Shown here one piece after another: positions 1 through 8,565 of a stretch of 64,000 nucleotides of DNA. The DNA is taken from the NCBI RefSeq assembly GCF_002530675.1, contig NZ_PCMX01000018.1, forward strand, positions 62,001 through 126,000, written 5' to 3'. Below the pieces are notes generated by a model. That model did not search any database, was not told the origin of the DNA, and was given only the letters and a program-made list of their open reading frames with translations. The stretch comes from Flavobacterium columnare NBRC 100251 = ATCC 23463 (GTDB taxonomy: Bacteria; Bacteroidota; Bacteroidia; Flavobacteriales; Flavobacteriaceae). A program made the position numbers and the translations under genes. How positions within the stretch are numbered: position 1 is the first letter of the stretch; each line of letters opens with the position of its first letter.

Positions 1-2744
1 ACCATTTTGTGGGTTAGCATACCAAAAGCTAAGGTATCTAAAACGGATACATGATTAGCTATGACAATAGCTTGTTTGCTAAAATTAATTTTATTAGGAT
101 TTATAACTTTCTTTTTTACAATAGGATTTATATGCAATACGGATTTAAAAAAAAGAACCATCATTTTTCTAAAACACATCATTTTTGTTTCTTTTTTTAA
201 GGGCAAAATACCCATTAAAAAACGACCTATGGTAGATAATAAAATTCCTCCAAGAGCATAATAGGTTAGCGCAATTATAGAAACTATAAGGGTAAAAAAA
301 CGAATAGGAATTTTTCCTTTTTTAGGACGATTAAAAAACAACCATTTGAAAACAATTGGGTAAAAAACAAATGTTATTAATAATGCACTGAGGACCCCTA
401 GCAAGGATACTGAGGAAATAGAAACTAAGGCTGGATGTTTGGCAAAAACTAAGGCTCCAATGGCTAAAATAGTGGTTAACGCTGCTAAAATAATTGAAAT
501 ACGATAAGCAGGCATTTCATCCTTTCCTGTGGTATATTCTTTTTGTAAAGCACTTGTCATAAAAATAGTAAAATCTACTCCATGCCCAAATATTAAGGTA
601 CAAACGATGGTACTAAATATATTTAATGGAATATTAAAAATTCCCATTAAACCCGCGGTAACGAATCCTGTGGCTATAATAGGCAATAAACTGACTAAGA
701 CTAATTCAATACGTTTAAAGAAAACAAATAAAATAATAACTACTGCTATAAAAGAATAGTTAATCAGATTGTTAAAATCATCACGCAGTTTTCCTAGAAA
801 AGTTTCATTTAATTGTTGACGATCTATGACTACAACGTTTGCTAAATGTTCAACGGTTTTAATTAATTTTTCTTTCTTTTTTTCATTTATTTTTACAACT
901 GTAGCTATCGTGTACCAATTGGTTGAGTTAGATACATATTCATCCGTCAAATCAGGTAGTAATTGTTTTAAATCACCTAATTGAAGTGGTTTAATATCCG
1001 AACGGATTATATCATAAAAAGCCTGATGGGTTGTTGGTTTAAACCCAAAAGTTTTACCGTTTTGTACTAATTCGTTTTGCACTTTTTGACAAACAGAATT
1101 TGACCAAAAAGATTTCCATTTTTTAATCTTATTCGTTTGTTCTACTTCTGAAGGTAATAAAGCAGCTAACGAACTGTAATTATAAATATTTTTTGTTTGT
1201 TTTTGCTGAGTTAAAATAGCATTTAATTTTGTGTTGCCATCAATGGTTTCTTTTTCATTTTTACCATATACAACGATATAAATGGCTTTAGAGGTTAAAC
1301 GTGTAGATTCTTCTAACTTTTTTTCGGCTTCTTTTACTTCTTTTGGAATAAAATTTAGGTCGCTTAAATTATTATTAAAGCTTACTCTACTAAAGGTAAA
1401 ACAACTTATAAAAAGCAATAAAAATGTTCCTATAATCAAAAATTTGTTTTTCTCGAAAGGTATTTTTGACAAACGATCTAACATTCCTGCATGGGATAAG
1501 CCATTGTTTTTAGGTTTATACAAATGAGGAATGATTAACAATGAAAACAAAGCAGATATCATAACACTTATAGAGGCAAATATCCCCAAGTCTTTAAGTG
1601 CATCTGATTTTACAAATAACAAACACAAAAAAGCGACTGCCGTTGTTGAGCTACTCATTATTAAAGGCTTAGCAGTATCTTTATACAACTGTTTTATATC
1701 GGCATTATATCTATAATGTGTCATGATATGAAGCGAGTAATCTATAGTTACGCCTAACAAAACAGCTCCTACACTTAATGAAATAGCGGAAATCGTTTGT
1801 CGTAAGAAATAAAGGCTGGCAATAGCAAATAAAACACCAAAAATAGTAGGTATAAAGATGATTATAGGAATTGTTATTTTTCTAAAAAATAAGATAAGAA
1901 TCAACATAAGTGTTCCCATAGATAAAAGGACTGTAGTAATGATATCTGCCTTTATTTGGTTAGCATTAGCCACCGCAATAATAGGAGAGCCAAAATACGA
2001 TAACTGTACTTTATTTTTAAAATCTTTGTTAATAGCTGATTGGATGCTTTTTAACAAGTCTACAAACTCAGCATTTTTTTCAGTTTCGCTTCCACCATTT
2101 CGAGGATTGATGAATAACAACAACTTGCTTTGGTCACGAGTTAGCAAATAACCGTCCTTCATGATGAACTCATCTCCTATGGCCAATTGTTGCATTTTTT
2201 TTAATCCTATAAAAGTAATTCCTAATGGGTCTTTTATGATAAAATCACGAGTAATTAGACCGGATGGACTAATTAGGGATTTATAATTATTTTCAACCAA
2301 TACTTTTATACTATCGGATTGGATTTTTTGTCTAATTGTTTTATAATCTTTTTCTTCTAGAAATAAGGGAATATTTTGATAGATAAAATCAAAAACTTGG
2401 TTAATATTTTCTTGTGCAGCTGTACCTTCAATCCCTTTTATATAAGGTTGTACCAAATGAAGACTGTCTATAAAAACGTTGGCTGCTTGTGTTAGATCTT
2501 CAACAGAGCCTGCTCTTTCTTTTTCAATAATAACGGTAATTTTATCCGCAAATTTTAATTGCTTAATAACTTTAGAAGTTATATCTGCTTTGTCATTTTT
2601 TGGTAAAACACGTGTAATATCCTCTTCAAATTTAATTTGAAAAGCAAAAAAAGTTAGTATCACTAAAAACGCTAGTGATGACAAGAATGTTAGAATCCGG
2701 TTCTTTTGAACGAATTCATGAATTTTAATAAAAAAAAAGTGCAT
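1..2744 (-). CDS. MMPL/RND-family exporter fused to PlsC-type acyltransferase (3' end outside window)
   Basis: The minus strand is open from an ATG at 2744 to the left edge, about 914 codons, with no stop. The N-terminal part has a membrane segment, a periplasmic region, a membrane bundle, then a repeat of the same plan, as in MMPL/RND transporters. At the left edge the frame reads a PlsC-like motif, ANHVSVLDT, containing the NHX4D acyltransferase signature. Flavobacterial flexirubin loci are known to carry a trifunctional MMPL/lysophospholipid acyltransferase/methyltransferase protein, so a methyltransferase domain probably follows outside the window. The ATG directly abuts the upstream TAA, so it is operonic with the glycosyltransferase. 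Export or placement of the pigment in the envelope is inferred. Small plus-strand frames here are shadows. Confidence 0.85.
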   Translation of the reverse strand, partial: MHFFFIKIHEFVQKNRILTFLSSLAFLVILTFFAFQIKFEEDITRVLPKNDKADITSKVIKQLKFADKITVIIEKERAGSVEDLTQAANVFIDSLHLVQPYIKGIEGTAAQENINQVFDFIYQNIPLFLEEKDYKTIRQKIQSDSIKVLVENNYKSLISPSGLITRDFIIKDPLGITFIGLKKMQQLAIGDEFIMKDGYLLTRDQSKLLLFINPRNGGSETEKNAEFVDLLKSIQSAINKDFKNKVQLSYFGSPIIAVANANQIKADIITTVLLSMGTLMLILILFFRKITIPIIIFIPTIFGVLFAIASLYFLRQTISAISLSVGAVLLGVTIDYSLHIMTHYRYNADIKQLYKDTAKPLIMSSSTTAVAFLCLLFVKSDALKDLGIFASISVMISALFSLLIIPHLYKPKNNGLSHAGMLDRLSKIPFEKNKFLIIGTFLLLFISCFTFSRVSFNNNLSDLNFIPKEVKEAEKKLEESTRLTSKAIYIVVYGKNEKETIDGNTKLNAILTQQKQTKNIYNYSSLAALLPSEVEQTNKIKKWKSFWSNSVCQKVQNELVQNGKTFGFKPTTHQAFYDIIRSDIKPLQLGDLKQLLPDLTDEYVSNSTNWYTIATVVKINEKKKEKLIKTVEHLANVVVIDRQQLNETFLGKLRDDFNNLINYSFIAVVIILFVFFKRIELVLVSLLPIIATGFVTAGLMGIFNIPLNIFSTIVCTLIFGHGVDFTIFMTSALQKEYTTGKDEMPAYRISIILAALTTILAIGALVFAKHPALVSISSVSLLGVLSALLITFVFYPIVFKWLFFNRPKKGKIPIRFFTLIVSIIALTYYALGGILLSTIGRFLMGILPLKKETKMMCFRKMMVLFFKSVLHINPIVKKKVINPNKINFSKQAIVIANHVSVLDTLAFGMLTHKM

Positions 2745-3926
2745 TTATCCCCTATTATTTTCCCGACGCGAAAGTACTAAATAACTTCCAACTCCAAAAA
2801 TAAATGACATCATGAACGCTAGGATACAACTTCCTATAAGATATTGAAAAAAGTGTTCTTTGAGTTGCGAAAAATCAAAAATGTCAACAAGTTTAAAAGG
2901 TGCTTCTTTTTCTACAAATAGGCTTCCTATTTTTAGCGAACTATAGATAATAATAGGAATCATAGGAGGCACACTAATGTTTGAGAAAGCAAAAGCCAAA
3001 GTTTTATTTAATCGCAATAGCACAGCAGAGGTAATTACAATAGCAGTCTGAAATCCCCAAAAAGGAGCAATACCACAAAAAACACCTAATGCTATTGATT
3101 GCGATTTTTTAGTAGCAGAATCTTGGGTAGAAAAAAGGTCTTCTTTGAGAAATGTTTTAAAACTTTTTCTTTTAAAATTTCTTAAAAAATCACGAGGTTT
3201 TATGTACAAAAATAGAATTAAGACCAATATTGTATTTAAAATACTGATCCGGGTAAAATCTTTAAACGGTCTGAAATGAGAAACTCTTTCGGTAGGATCG
3301 TATAAAACTTGAATGGGAATGTTTTGAACAGCAATACCGTTCCAAGCTGTTCGTACGATAATTTCTATTTCAAATTCAAACTTATTTGTATAAAATGTTT
3401 TAGGAATGGCATAAAGCGGGTATAATCGGTAACCTGATTGTGTATCTGTTAACTGAATACCTGTTTCAAACCAAAACCAAAAACTAGAAAAACGATTACC
3501 AAAGCTACTTTTTTTAGGAACTGAATCATGATTCATGTTTCGACTACCAATAAACAAAACAGGATTATTTGATTCTTCTAATGCTCTTACAAAAACAGGA
3601 ATATCGTCTGGATAATGTTGTCCATCCGAATCTATTGTAATAGCATAATCATATCCTAAATCGAGGGCTTTTTTAAATCCGTTTTTTAAAGCATTGCCTT
3701 TACCTCTATTTTTAGGTAGATTGACTACTGTAATAGCGTCAGCGTAAGTTTTTAAAACAGATGATGTACTATCTGTAGATCCATCATTTACAACAATGAG
3801 TTTTGAAGTATAATTTAATACTCCATCTATTACTCTCTTAAGAGTTTTATGATTATTGTATGTAGGAATAATGACGCACAATTTCAAACTATTAATGCGT
3901 TCAGACAATGATAAATTAGGGATCAT
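2745..3926 (-). CDS. Glycosyltransferase family 2 protein fused to DUF2062
   Basis: This is a 393-residue, two-domain protein. Residues about 14-230 form a GT-A fold of the dolichyl-phosphate mannosyltransferase type, with a VVNDGSTDST nucleotide-sugar motif (45-54) and a DSD acidic motif (99-101) in a TIDSDGQH context. Residues about 265-380 are hydrophobic and match DUF2062, a domain of unknown role often attached to such transferases. A membrane-bound glycosyl transfer in the envelope is the likely role. The substrate is not visible. It follows the upstream gene by one base and its stop touches the next start, so the three distal genes form one transcript. Confidence 0.85.
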   Translation of the reverse strand: MIPNLSLSERINSLKLCVIIPTYNNHKTLKRVIDGVLNYTSKLIVVNDGSTDSTSSVLKTYADAITVVNLPKNRGKGNALKNGFKKALDLGYDYAITIDSDGQHYPDDIPVFVRALEESNNPVLFIGSRNMNHDSVPKKSSFGNRFSSFWFWFETGIQLTDTQSGYRLYPLYAIPKTFYTNKFEFEIEIIVRTAWNGIAVQNIPIQVLYDPTERVSHFRPFKDFTRISILNTILVLILFLYIKPRDFLRNFKRKSFKTFLKEDLFSTQDSATKKSQSIALGVFCGIAPFWGFQTAIVITSAVLLRLNKTLAFAFSNISVPPMIPIIIYSSLKIGSLFVEKEAPFKLVDIFDFSQLKEHFFQYLIGSCILAFMMSFIFGVGSYLVLSRRENNRG

Positions 3927-3927
3927 C

Positions 3928-4410
3928 TTACTTTAATTTAGATTTTTCAGAATCCGTAAAAACCTTAGATTGAGCCATATACCGGTGTATGTATTCTTTT
4001 AGAACAGTATTTTGTTTATTAAATCCTTCCAATATAATTTTTTTATCTTCTTCTATATTACTCTTGTATTTTAAGAATTTAGGAGTATGTTCTTGAATAC
4101 TAAGCCTAACTAAACGGATTTCAACATTATTTTCATCTTTGCTTACGGCTTGTTCTACTGTCTTTACTCCTAATATGAATTGTTCTTTTCGCTCTTCTTT
4201 ATTAGTAGCGAAGCGTGATTTTAATAAAATAGCAGCTCCTCTATAAGCCATTAGTACGGGGGAATCTCCATTGGCTTTTTGAAGTACTTCGTAAAACTTT
4301 TCAGTATTTTTTTTTGATTTAGAAGCATATTCATACTGATTGCGCAAATCTGAAAAATTCTGAAAGAACACTAATAAAAAAGCAATACCTGAAATAAAAA
4401 AAGAGTTCAT
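3928..4410 (-). CDS. Small secreted or membrane-anchored protein, function unknown
   Basis: A 160-residue protein with one N-terminal hydrophobic stretch (about 3-18) that could be a signal peptide or an anchor. The remainder is charged, helical and lysine/glutamate rich, and looks like an irregular TPR-type helical repeat. No motif gives a function. It is the first gene after the hairpin terminator at 4433-4474 and is followed by the glycosyltransferase and MMPL genes. A role in envelope handling of the pigment is only suggested by position. Confidence 0.6.
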   Translation of the reverse strand: MNSFFISGIAFLLVFFQNFSDLRNQYEYASKSKKNTEKFYEVLQKANGDSPVLMAYRGAAILLKSRFATNKEERKEQFILGVKTVEQAVSKDENNVEIRLVRLSIQEHTPKFLKYKSNIEEDKKIILEGFNKQNTVLKEYIHRYMAQSKVFTDSEKSKLK

Positions 4411-4432
4411 ATAATTTTATTAAAATAAAAAA

Positions 4433-4474
4433 CGACTTAAGTAGTTTGCAAAAATACAAACTAAACTTAAGTCG
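4433..4474 (-). terminator. Rho-independent terminator after the dehydratase gene
   Basis: Inverted arms CGACTTAAGT and ACTTAAGTCG, with further GTTTG/CAAAC pairing toward the loop, form a long hairpin. On the minus strand it is followed by a run of six T. It lies between the dehydratase stop (4487) and the next gene start (4410), so it should end or attenuate the upstream transcript. Confidence 0.75.
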
Positions 4475-4486
4475 ATAAAAATTTAT

Positions 4487-4858
4487 TTAAGCTTTACGAT
4501 ACGTATTTGTTAATTTTAACGCTACGGTATCACCAAACTTTGTTGTGTTTTTTACTTTTATTTCGGTATCCAAATCTCCTGAAAGATCTAGCTCTAAAAC
4601 TAATTCAGGATTTGTTTCTGGATTGATAATAGCCATAAATTTTACATTTGAAGAGGCTGTCATTCTTAATTCAGTATGAAGAATTTCTTCTAAAAGTTCT
4701 TTTATAATCTGCATCATACAAACCCCAGGGGTTACAGGATTTCCTGGAAAATGCCCCTTAAAAATTTCATGTCTTGGATTTAAAGTTACTTGCGCCAGAT
4801 ATTTATTATCTGTTAACTGATCTAACTGATTAACGTTATAAAAACCGTTTAAAAGCAT
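4487..4858 (-). CDS. 3-hydroxyacyl-ACP dehydratase, FabZ/FabA hot-dog family
   Basis: A 123-residue single hot-dog domain. The motif GHFPGNPVTPGV (35-46) contains the family's catalytic His (H36) and the proline-rich turn. The protein should remove water from a 3-hydroxyacyl-ACP and so create the double bonds of the polyene chain. It is shorter than FabZ (about 145-150) but keeps the core. It lies four bases downstream of the outer-membrane protein gene and is the last gene before the terminator at 4433-4474. Confidence 0.85.
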   Translation of the reverse strand: MLLNGFYNVNQLDQLTDNKYLAQVTLNPRHEIFKGHFPGNPVTPGVCMMQIIKELLEEILHTELRMTASSNVKFMAIINPETNPELVLELDLSGDLDTEIKVKNTTKFGDTVALKLTNTYRKA

Positions 4859-4861
4859 TTA

Positions 4862-5530
4862 TTATTTTATATCAAATTTATAATAGGCTCCAAAAGAGAA
4901 AAGCGCATTTGAGTGATTTTCTGTTCTAGAAGAGAAAGAAGTTCCGCTGTACGTAGAATGTGTCGTTTGAACTACTGGTGCTACTCCTACTTTAAACCTA
5001 GCTTCTACCCCAAAGTTTTTAGTAATGTCATAACCTGCTCCCATAGAAAGAGTTAAATCTACATCATTTTCAGCTTTAAAGTTCTTACTTGTGATGAAAT
5101 CTAATCCAGGTCCTACATGCAAATTAAATTTCTTAAAATTAAATTTGTTTATAGCTTGTACTCCTAAATAAGAAACATCTAAGTTTCCATCCTCTAATTT
5201 ATTCGTTCTGGGATTATAAACTATTTTTGCGCTAGCTCCTTGAGATGAATAGTTTAGCTCTGGCTGTAACGTATAAAGTTTATTGAATTTTAAGGACGCT
5301 CCAAAACCTAAATAAAAACCAACTTTTGACGAAAAAAGATTACTATTTTCATTTTTAATAGTTTGTCCTGTGTTTGCATCATAAGTATAAGAATATTGAA
5401 ATCCTAATTCTCCATTAGTAAAACGGGAAACATTTAAACCTCCACGAACTATAGGGTTAAAAGTTACTTGAGCTTGAACTCCGCTTACTCCTGCAATAAA
5501 TAAAGCTAATGCTATAAATACTCTTTTCAT
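4862..5530 (-). CDS. Outer-membrane beta-barrel protein, PorT-like
   Basis: 222 residues. The N-terminal 21 residues are a clear signal peptide ending in VQA-Q. The rest alternates polar and hydrophobic residues in strand-length units, with aromatic-rich turns and a terminal strand (GAYYKFDIK), typical of the small 8-10 strand barrels of Bacteroidota (outer membrane beta-barrel/PorT family). It sits between a lipoprotein gene and a dehydratase gene in the pigment locus. Flexirubins reside in the outer membrane, so a role in placing or binding pigment there is possible but unproven. Confidence 0.75.
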   Translation of the reverse strand: MKRVFIALALFIAGVSGVQAQVTFNPIVRGGLNVSRFTNGELGFQYSYTYDANTGQTIKNENSNLFSSKVGFYLGFGASLKFNKLYTLQPELNYSSQGASAKIVYNPRTNKLEDGNLDVSYLGVQAINKFNFKKFNLHVGPGLDFITSKNFKAENDVDLTLSMGAGYDITKNFGVEARFKVGVAPVVQTTHSTYSGTSFSSRTENHSNALFSFGAYYKFDIK

Positions 5531-5535
5531 ATTTA

Positions 5536-6141
5536 TTATTCAATTATTTGTTTTAAAATTATTTTTATATCAAAATTATAATGTTCTAAAAAAATTTGGT
5601 CCGCAAAATCCGTATTTTTCACATCAAAAACTATCGAAAATTTAGCTTTCCTTTTTGAAGATTGTATTATTTTAAACAACTGATTTGTATTATTTTTAAA
5701 GTAAAAATAATTTTGAGCCGTTTCTAAAACTTTTTCTTCTTTGTTTTTTCTTTCTGTTTTAGCTATATGTTTTTCTTGAACTAATAATTTTAGATCATTT
5801 GTTAGTATTTTTAATACGATCTTTTTATTCAGATCTTCTACTACATAATTTAGTTTTACTTCTTTTTCTCCTATAGTAAAATCTAATAATTTATTTCCAA
5901 AATCAGTAGTCATAACGACTCTATGTGAATTTTGGTCTATTTTTTTAACAACTAACAAACCGCTTAAAGCATTTCCGTATACTTCTATCTGAGCTTTGTA
6001 TACATAATCCAGCTCAGGGTTTGCAAAATAAGGATTTACAATCGTTTGCTCTTTTTGTTCTATTACAGAATTAGGAAGAGGCTCGTATACTTTACAGCTT
6101 TGAAAAAAAATAATACATATACTAATTATCAAAAACCTCAT
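5536..6141 (-). CDS. Putative lipoprotein of the flexirubin locus
   Basis: About 201 residues from the ATG at 6141. An ATG at 6156 would add five residues, but the downstream one gives a cleaner signal peptide. The leader is hydrophobic and ends at a lipobox-like FFQSC, so the protein is probably lipidated and anchored in the envelope. The mature part is basic and strand rich, without a recognised domain. The start overlaps the end of the LolA-like gene by about 20 bases, which suggests translational coupling. The pairing with a LolA-like carrier and a barrel resembles a lipoprotein-sorting set adapted to the pigment. Confidence 0.65.
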   Translation of the reverse strand: MRFLIISICIIFFQSCKVYEPLPNSVIEQKEQTIVNPYFANPELDYVYKAQIEVYGNALSGLLVVKKIDQNSHRVVMTTDFGNKLLDFTIGEKEVKLNYVVEDLNKKIVLKILTNDLKLLVQEKHIAKTERKNKEEKVLETAQNYFYFKNNTNQLFKIIQSSKRKAKFSIVFDVKNTDFADQIFLEHYNFDIKIILKQIIE

Positions 6142-6745
6142 CGTTAAACTTTGCATTTACTTGCCTATTTTTAAAAACTATCTTTGTAAAATCGTCTGAG
6201 GGTTCTATTAATTTAACCTGTGAAACGCTTGGATCTTCTTTTGGAAATATTAATTCAATTTGTTTGATGTATTTTTTTACTTGATTTGATTTTGATATTA
6301 ATTTTACAAGATATCCTTCTTTTGTTTTGAAATACGAAATTGCAAATTCTTTATCATCAAACATATTACCGCTTACACTACCAATAATCATTTTATTGAT
6401 TTTTTCAAATAGTTTTCCGTCAACTGTACTTTTTTTTCCTTGATCATTGATAAAAACTTTATTATTCTTAAAAACAATACTGTATTGGTATGGTTTATTG
6501 TATTGCCAATTCAGTAGATTGGGTAACCTGAAATACATTTTACCTGTACTTTCAATATCTTTTGATAAAAAATCTAGATGTTTGTATTGTATAAAGTCTG
6601 TTTTTATCGTTTTAATATTTTTATTTTCTTTTTCTATCAAATTCTTAAAACTAACGATTTCAGAATCTGTCATTTTTTGTTCTTGTGCTCTAAAGCTTCC
6701 AAAGGACAAACAAGCGAATAGTATCAGTATATTTTTTTTTATCAT
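6122..6745 (-). CDS. LolA-like outer-membrane lipoprotein carrier
   Basis: 207 residues with a signal peptide of about 20 residues. The mature part carries the LolA pattern: an early IKTIKTDFIQYKH segment, then GKMYFRLPNLLNWQYNKPYQYSIVF, where the conserved Trp/Tyr strand lies, and VFINDQGKK after it. LolA proteins are periplasmic carriers with a hydrophobic cavity. Aryl polyene loci commonly contain a LolA-like protein. Carrying a pigment or lipidated intermediate across the periplasm is inferred. It overlaps the downstream lipoprotein gene. Confidence 0.75.
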   Translation of the reverse strand: MIKKNILILFACLSFGSFRAQEQKMTDSEIVSFKNLIEKENKNIKTIKTDFIQYKHLDFLSKDIESTGKMYFRLPNLLNWQYNKPYQYSIVFKNNKVFINDQGKKSTVDGKLFEKINKMIIGSVSGNMFDDKEFAISYFKTKEGYLVKLISKSNQVKKYIKQIELIFPKEDPSVSQVKLIEPSDDFTKIVFKNRQVNAKFNDEVFDN

Positions 6746-6757
6746 TATACTCTTTTT

Positions 6758-7507
6758 CTAATTATTGTTTTCTAACTCCTCTATAGTAATGGTTTTATAC
6801 TGATTCTGATCCAGTAATATCAACAATCGTGCCAAAACATTTACCGTCTTTTGAGAAACATCATGAAGTAGTATGATTTTTCCTTTTTCTAATCTAGAAA
6901 TGATTCTATCTAAAATCTTATTTTCGTCCTCAATAACAGTATCTAATGAACGAATGGTCCAACCAATAACTTGATAGTTTTTTTCACGAACGGCTCTTGC
7001 TATATGAGGATTTGTAACGCCAAAAGGGGGTCTGAAAAATTTGTTTTTTTGAGCTGTAAGTTCTTGTATAAGTTGATCGGTTTGATTGAATTCTTTTAAT
7101 ATTTTTTTTTTTCTAAAAAACCCCATTTGATTTGAATGTGAATAGGTATGATTGGCAATTATATGGCCTTCTGCTACTATTCTTTGAGCTATTTTCGGAT
7201 ATTTTTCTAGTTGTTTTCCTATACAAAAGAAAGTAGCTTTTATTTGGTGTTGTTTTAACAAATCAAGTACTTGAGGGGTAAATTCTGTAGGGCCATCATC
7301 AAATGTTAAGGCTATTATTTGTTTATTTGTTTTGAAGCTATTGATGGTGGGCAGAAAGTAACCTAAACGGATATCAAATGCTCCCCAAGCTGTACAACTT
7401 ATATATATATGAATCAGGATAAGGTATACCCACCAAGGCATTTGCCAATATATAAACAAAGGCAATAATAAGAAAAATAAAAAACTTAGGTAGGTATGTT
7501 TTAACAT
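6758..7507 (-). CDS. Polysaccharide deacetylase family protein (NodB domain)
   Basis: 249 residues. Two membrane segments at 8-22 and 25-40 are followed by a NodB domain. Motif 1 is TFDDGP (D70, D71), motif 2 is HTYSH (H120 and H124, metal ligands), motif 3 is RPPFG (159-163), and a late LLHD supplies the last histidine. All metal-binding and catalytic positions are present, so it should be an active metal-dependent de-N-acetylase. The substrate is unknown. It overlaps the upstream KS-like gene by seven bases. Confidence 0.85.
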   Translation of the reverse strand: MLKHTYLSFLFFLLLPLFIYWQMPWWVYLILIHIYISCTAWGAFDIRLGYFLPTINSFKTNKQIIALTFDDGPTEFTPQVLDLLKQHQIKATFFCIGKQLEKYPKIAQRIVAEGHIIANHTYSHSNQMGFFRKKKILKEFNQTDQLIQELTAQKNKFFRPPFGVTNPHIARAVREKNYQVIGWTIRSLDTVIEDENKILDRIISRLEKGKIILLHDVSQKTVNVLARLLILLDQNQYKTITIEELENNN

Positions 7508-8562
7508 TGTGTCAACAGTACTAAACTATGATCTCTTCCTTGATATTGGTTATATAATAAAACTTTTTTTAAGCTGGTTGGCTTTATACCATTCCATTCT
7601 AAGACTTCGGGAATTTCTTGTTTTTTGATCAAATGGGAGGCAATCCACAATCCAAAAGCAGAAGCTGTATTATATTCTCCTGATATATTTTTATAGTATA
7701 GTTGTGATGTAGAACTAAACATAGAGGCTACTTTATCATAAAACACATCGTAATGTACGTCTCCATTATATCCTAAAACTAAAGCATCTATAGCTTCTAA
7801 GTCTATTTTTTGTTCTAAAAGAAATTTACGTACAAAATCTTGAATTTCTTCTTTATCTAATATATTTTGTAGACTTATCGCTTCTACCTTTGCGTAGGTC
7901 GATTCTTTTAATTGATTAGAAAGTGTAAAAAAGGTAGCTCCCTCACTAAAAACTACACCTGTTGTTTTTGTGTTTTTAATAGAAAAAGGTTTGTCTTCTT
8001 CTTTTTTTATTATGTTTACTAACTTGTAAAGTTCTAATGTATGAGAAGAGGTTTCATCTATTCCTCCTACTAAAACTGATTCTGCCTCTCCTGTTTCTAT
8101 TTGCATTTTTCCATCTAATAAAGCGGTTTCAAAAGACACAGCTCCATTAACATACGTAAAATTGTAACTTTTACATTGCAATCCTAGAGCAATCTGACCT
8201 GCTACTGTATTATGGGTAGATTGAATAAACGAAGTGGGGGTTAAGAATTGTTCTTGGTTATCTATAATTGCTTTTAAAAATTTTTCAGAGTCTTCTACAC
8301 AGCCCATCCCTGTACCTGTAATAATAGCATCAGGATAATTTATACCTGCTTCTTCCAATGCTTTATTAGATGCAAAAATGCCCATTTTTACTCCTTTAGC
8401 CATTCTACGAATCATTGCGGGTGGAATTATTTCTTTATAAGAAGGTTGAAGGGCAAATAATACATTTTGATTGTCATGAATTGTTGTTTCATTCAAAAAA
8501 TTGCCTTCGTGTGTTTTTTGAGCGGATACACTCCCAACACCATTTATATAACACGTTTTCAT
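7501..8562 (-). CDS. Ketosynthase-like protein lacking catalytic residues (chain-length-factor type)
   Basis: 353 residues with a beta-ketoacyl synthase fold. The segment VNGAVSFE (138-145) aligns to the nucleophile elbow of the neighbouring active enzyme (TACSSAANA), which puts Asn139 where the catalytic Cys should be. The first His motif (HGTATP in the neighbour) is replaced by a YNGD segment. It therefore cannot condense by itself. Such proteins pair with an active ketosynthase as chain-length factors in type II polyketide and aryl polyene systems. Its gene lies three bases after the intact KS gene (8566-9759), the obvious partner. Confidence 0.8.
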   Translation of the reverse strand: MKTCYINGVGSVSAQKTHEGNFLNETTIHDNQNVLFALQPSYKEIIPPAMIRRMAKGVKMGIFASNKALEEAGINYPDAIITGTGMGCVEDSEKFLKAIIDNQEQFLTPTSFIQSTHNTVAGQIALGLQCKSYNFTYVNGAVSFETALLDGKMQIETGEAESVLVGGIDETSSHTLELYKLVNIIKKEEDKPFSIKNTKTTGVVFSEGATFFTLSNQLKESTYAKVEAISLQNILDKEEIQDFVRKFLLEQKIDLEAIDALVLGYNGDVHYDVFYDKVASMFSSTSQLYYKNISGEYNTASAFGLWIASHLIKKQEIPEVLEWNGIKPTSLKKVLLYNQYQGRDHSLVLLTQC

Positions 8563-8565
8563 TGG

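Noticed and set aside
61-2151. Several plus-strand frames of 60-100 codons
   Set aside because: They lie opposite one uninterrupted minus-strand MMPL coding frame with recognisable motifs.
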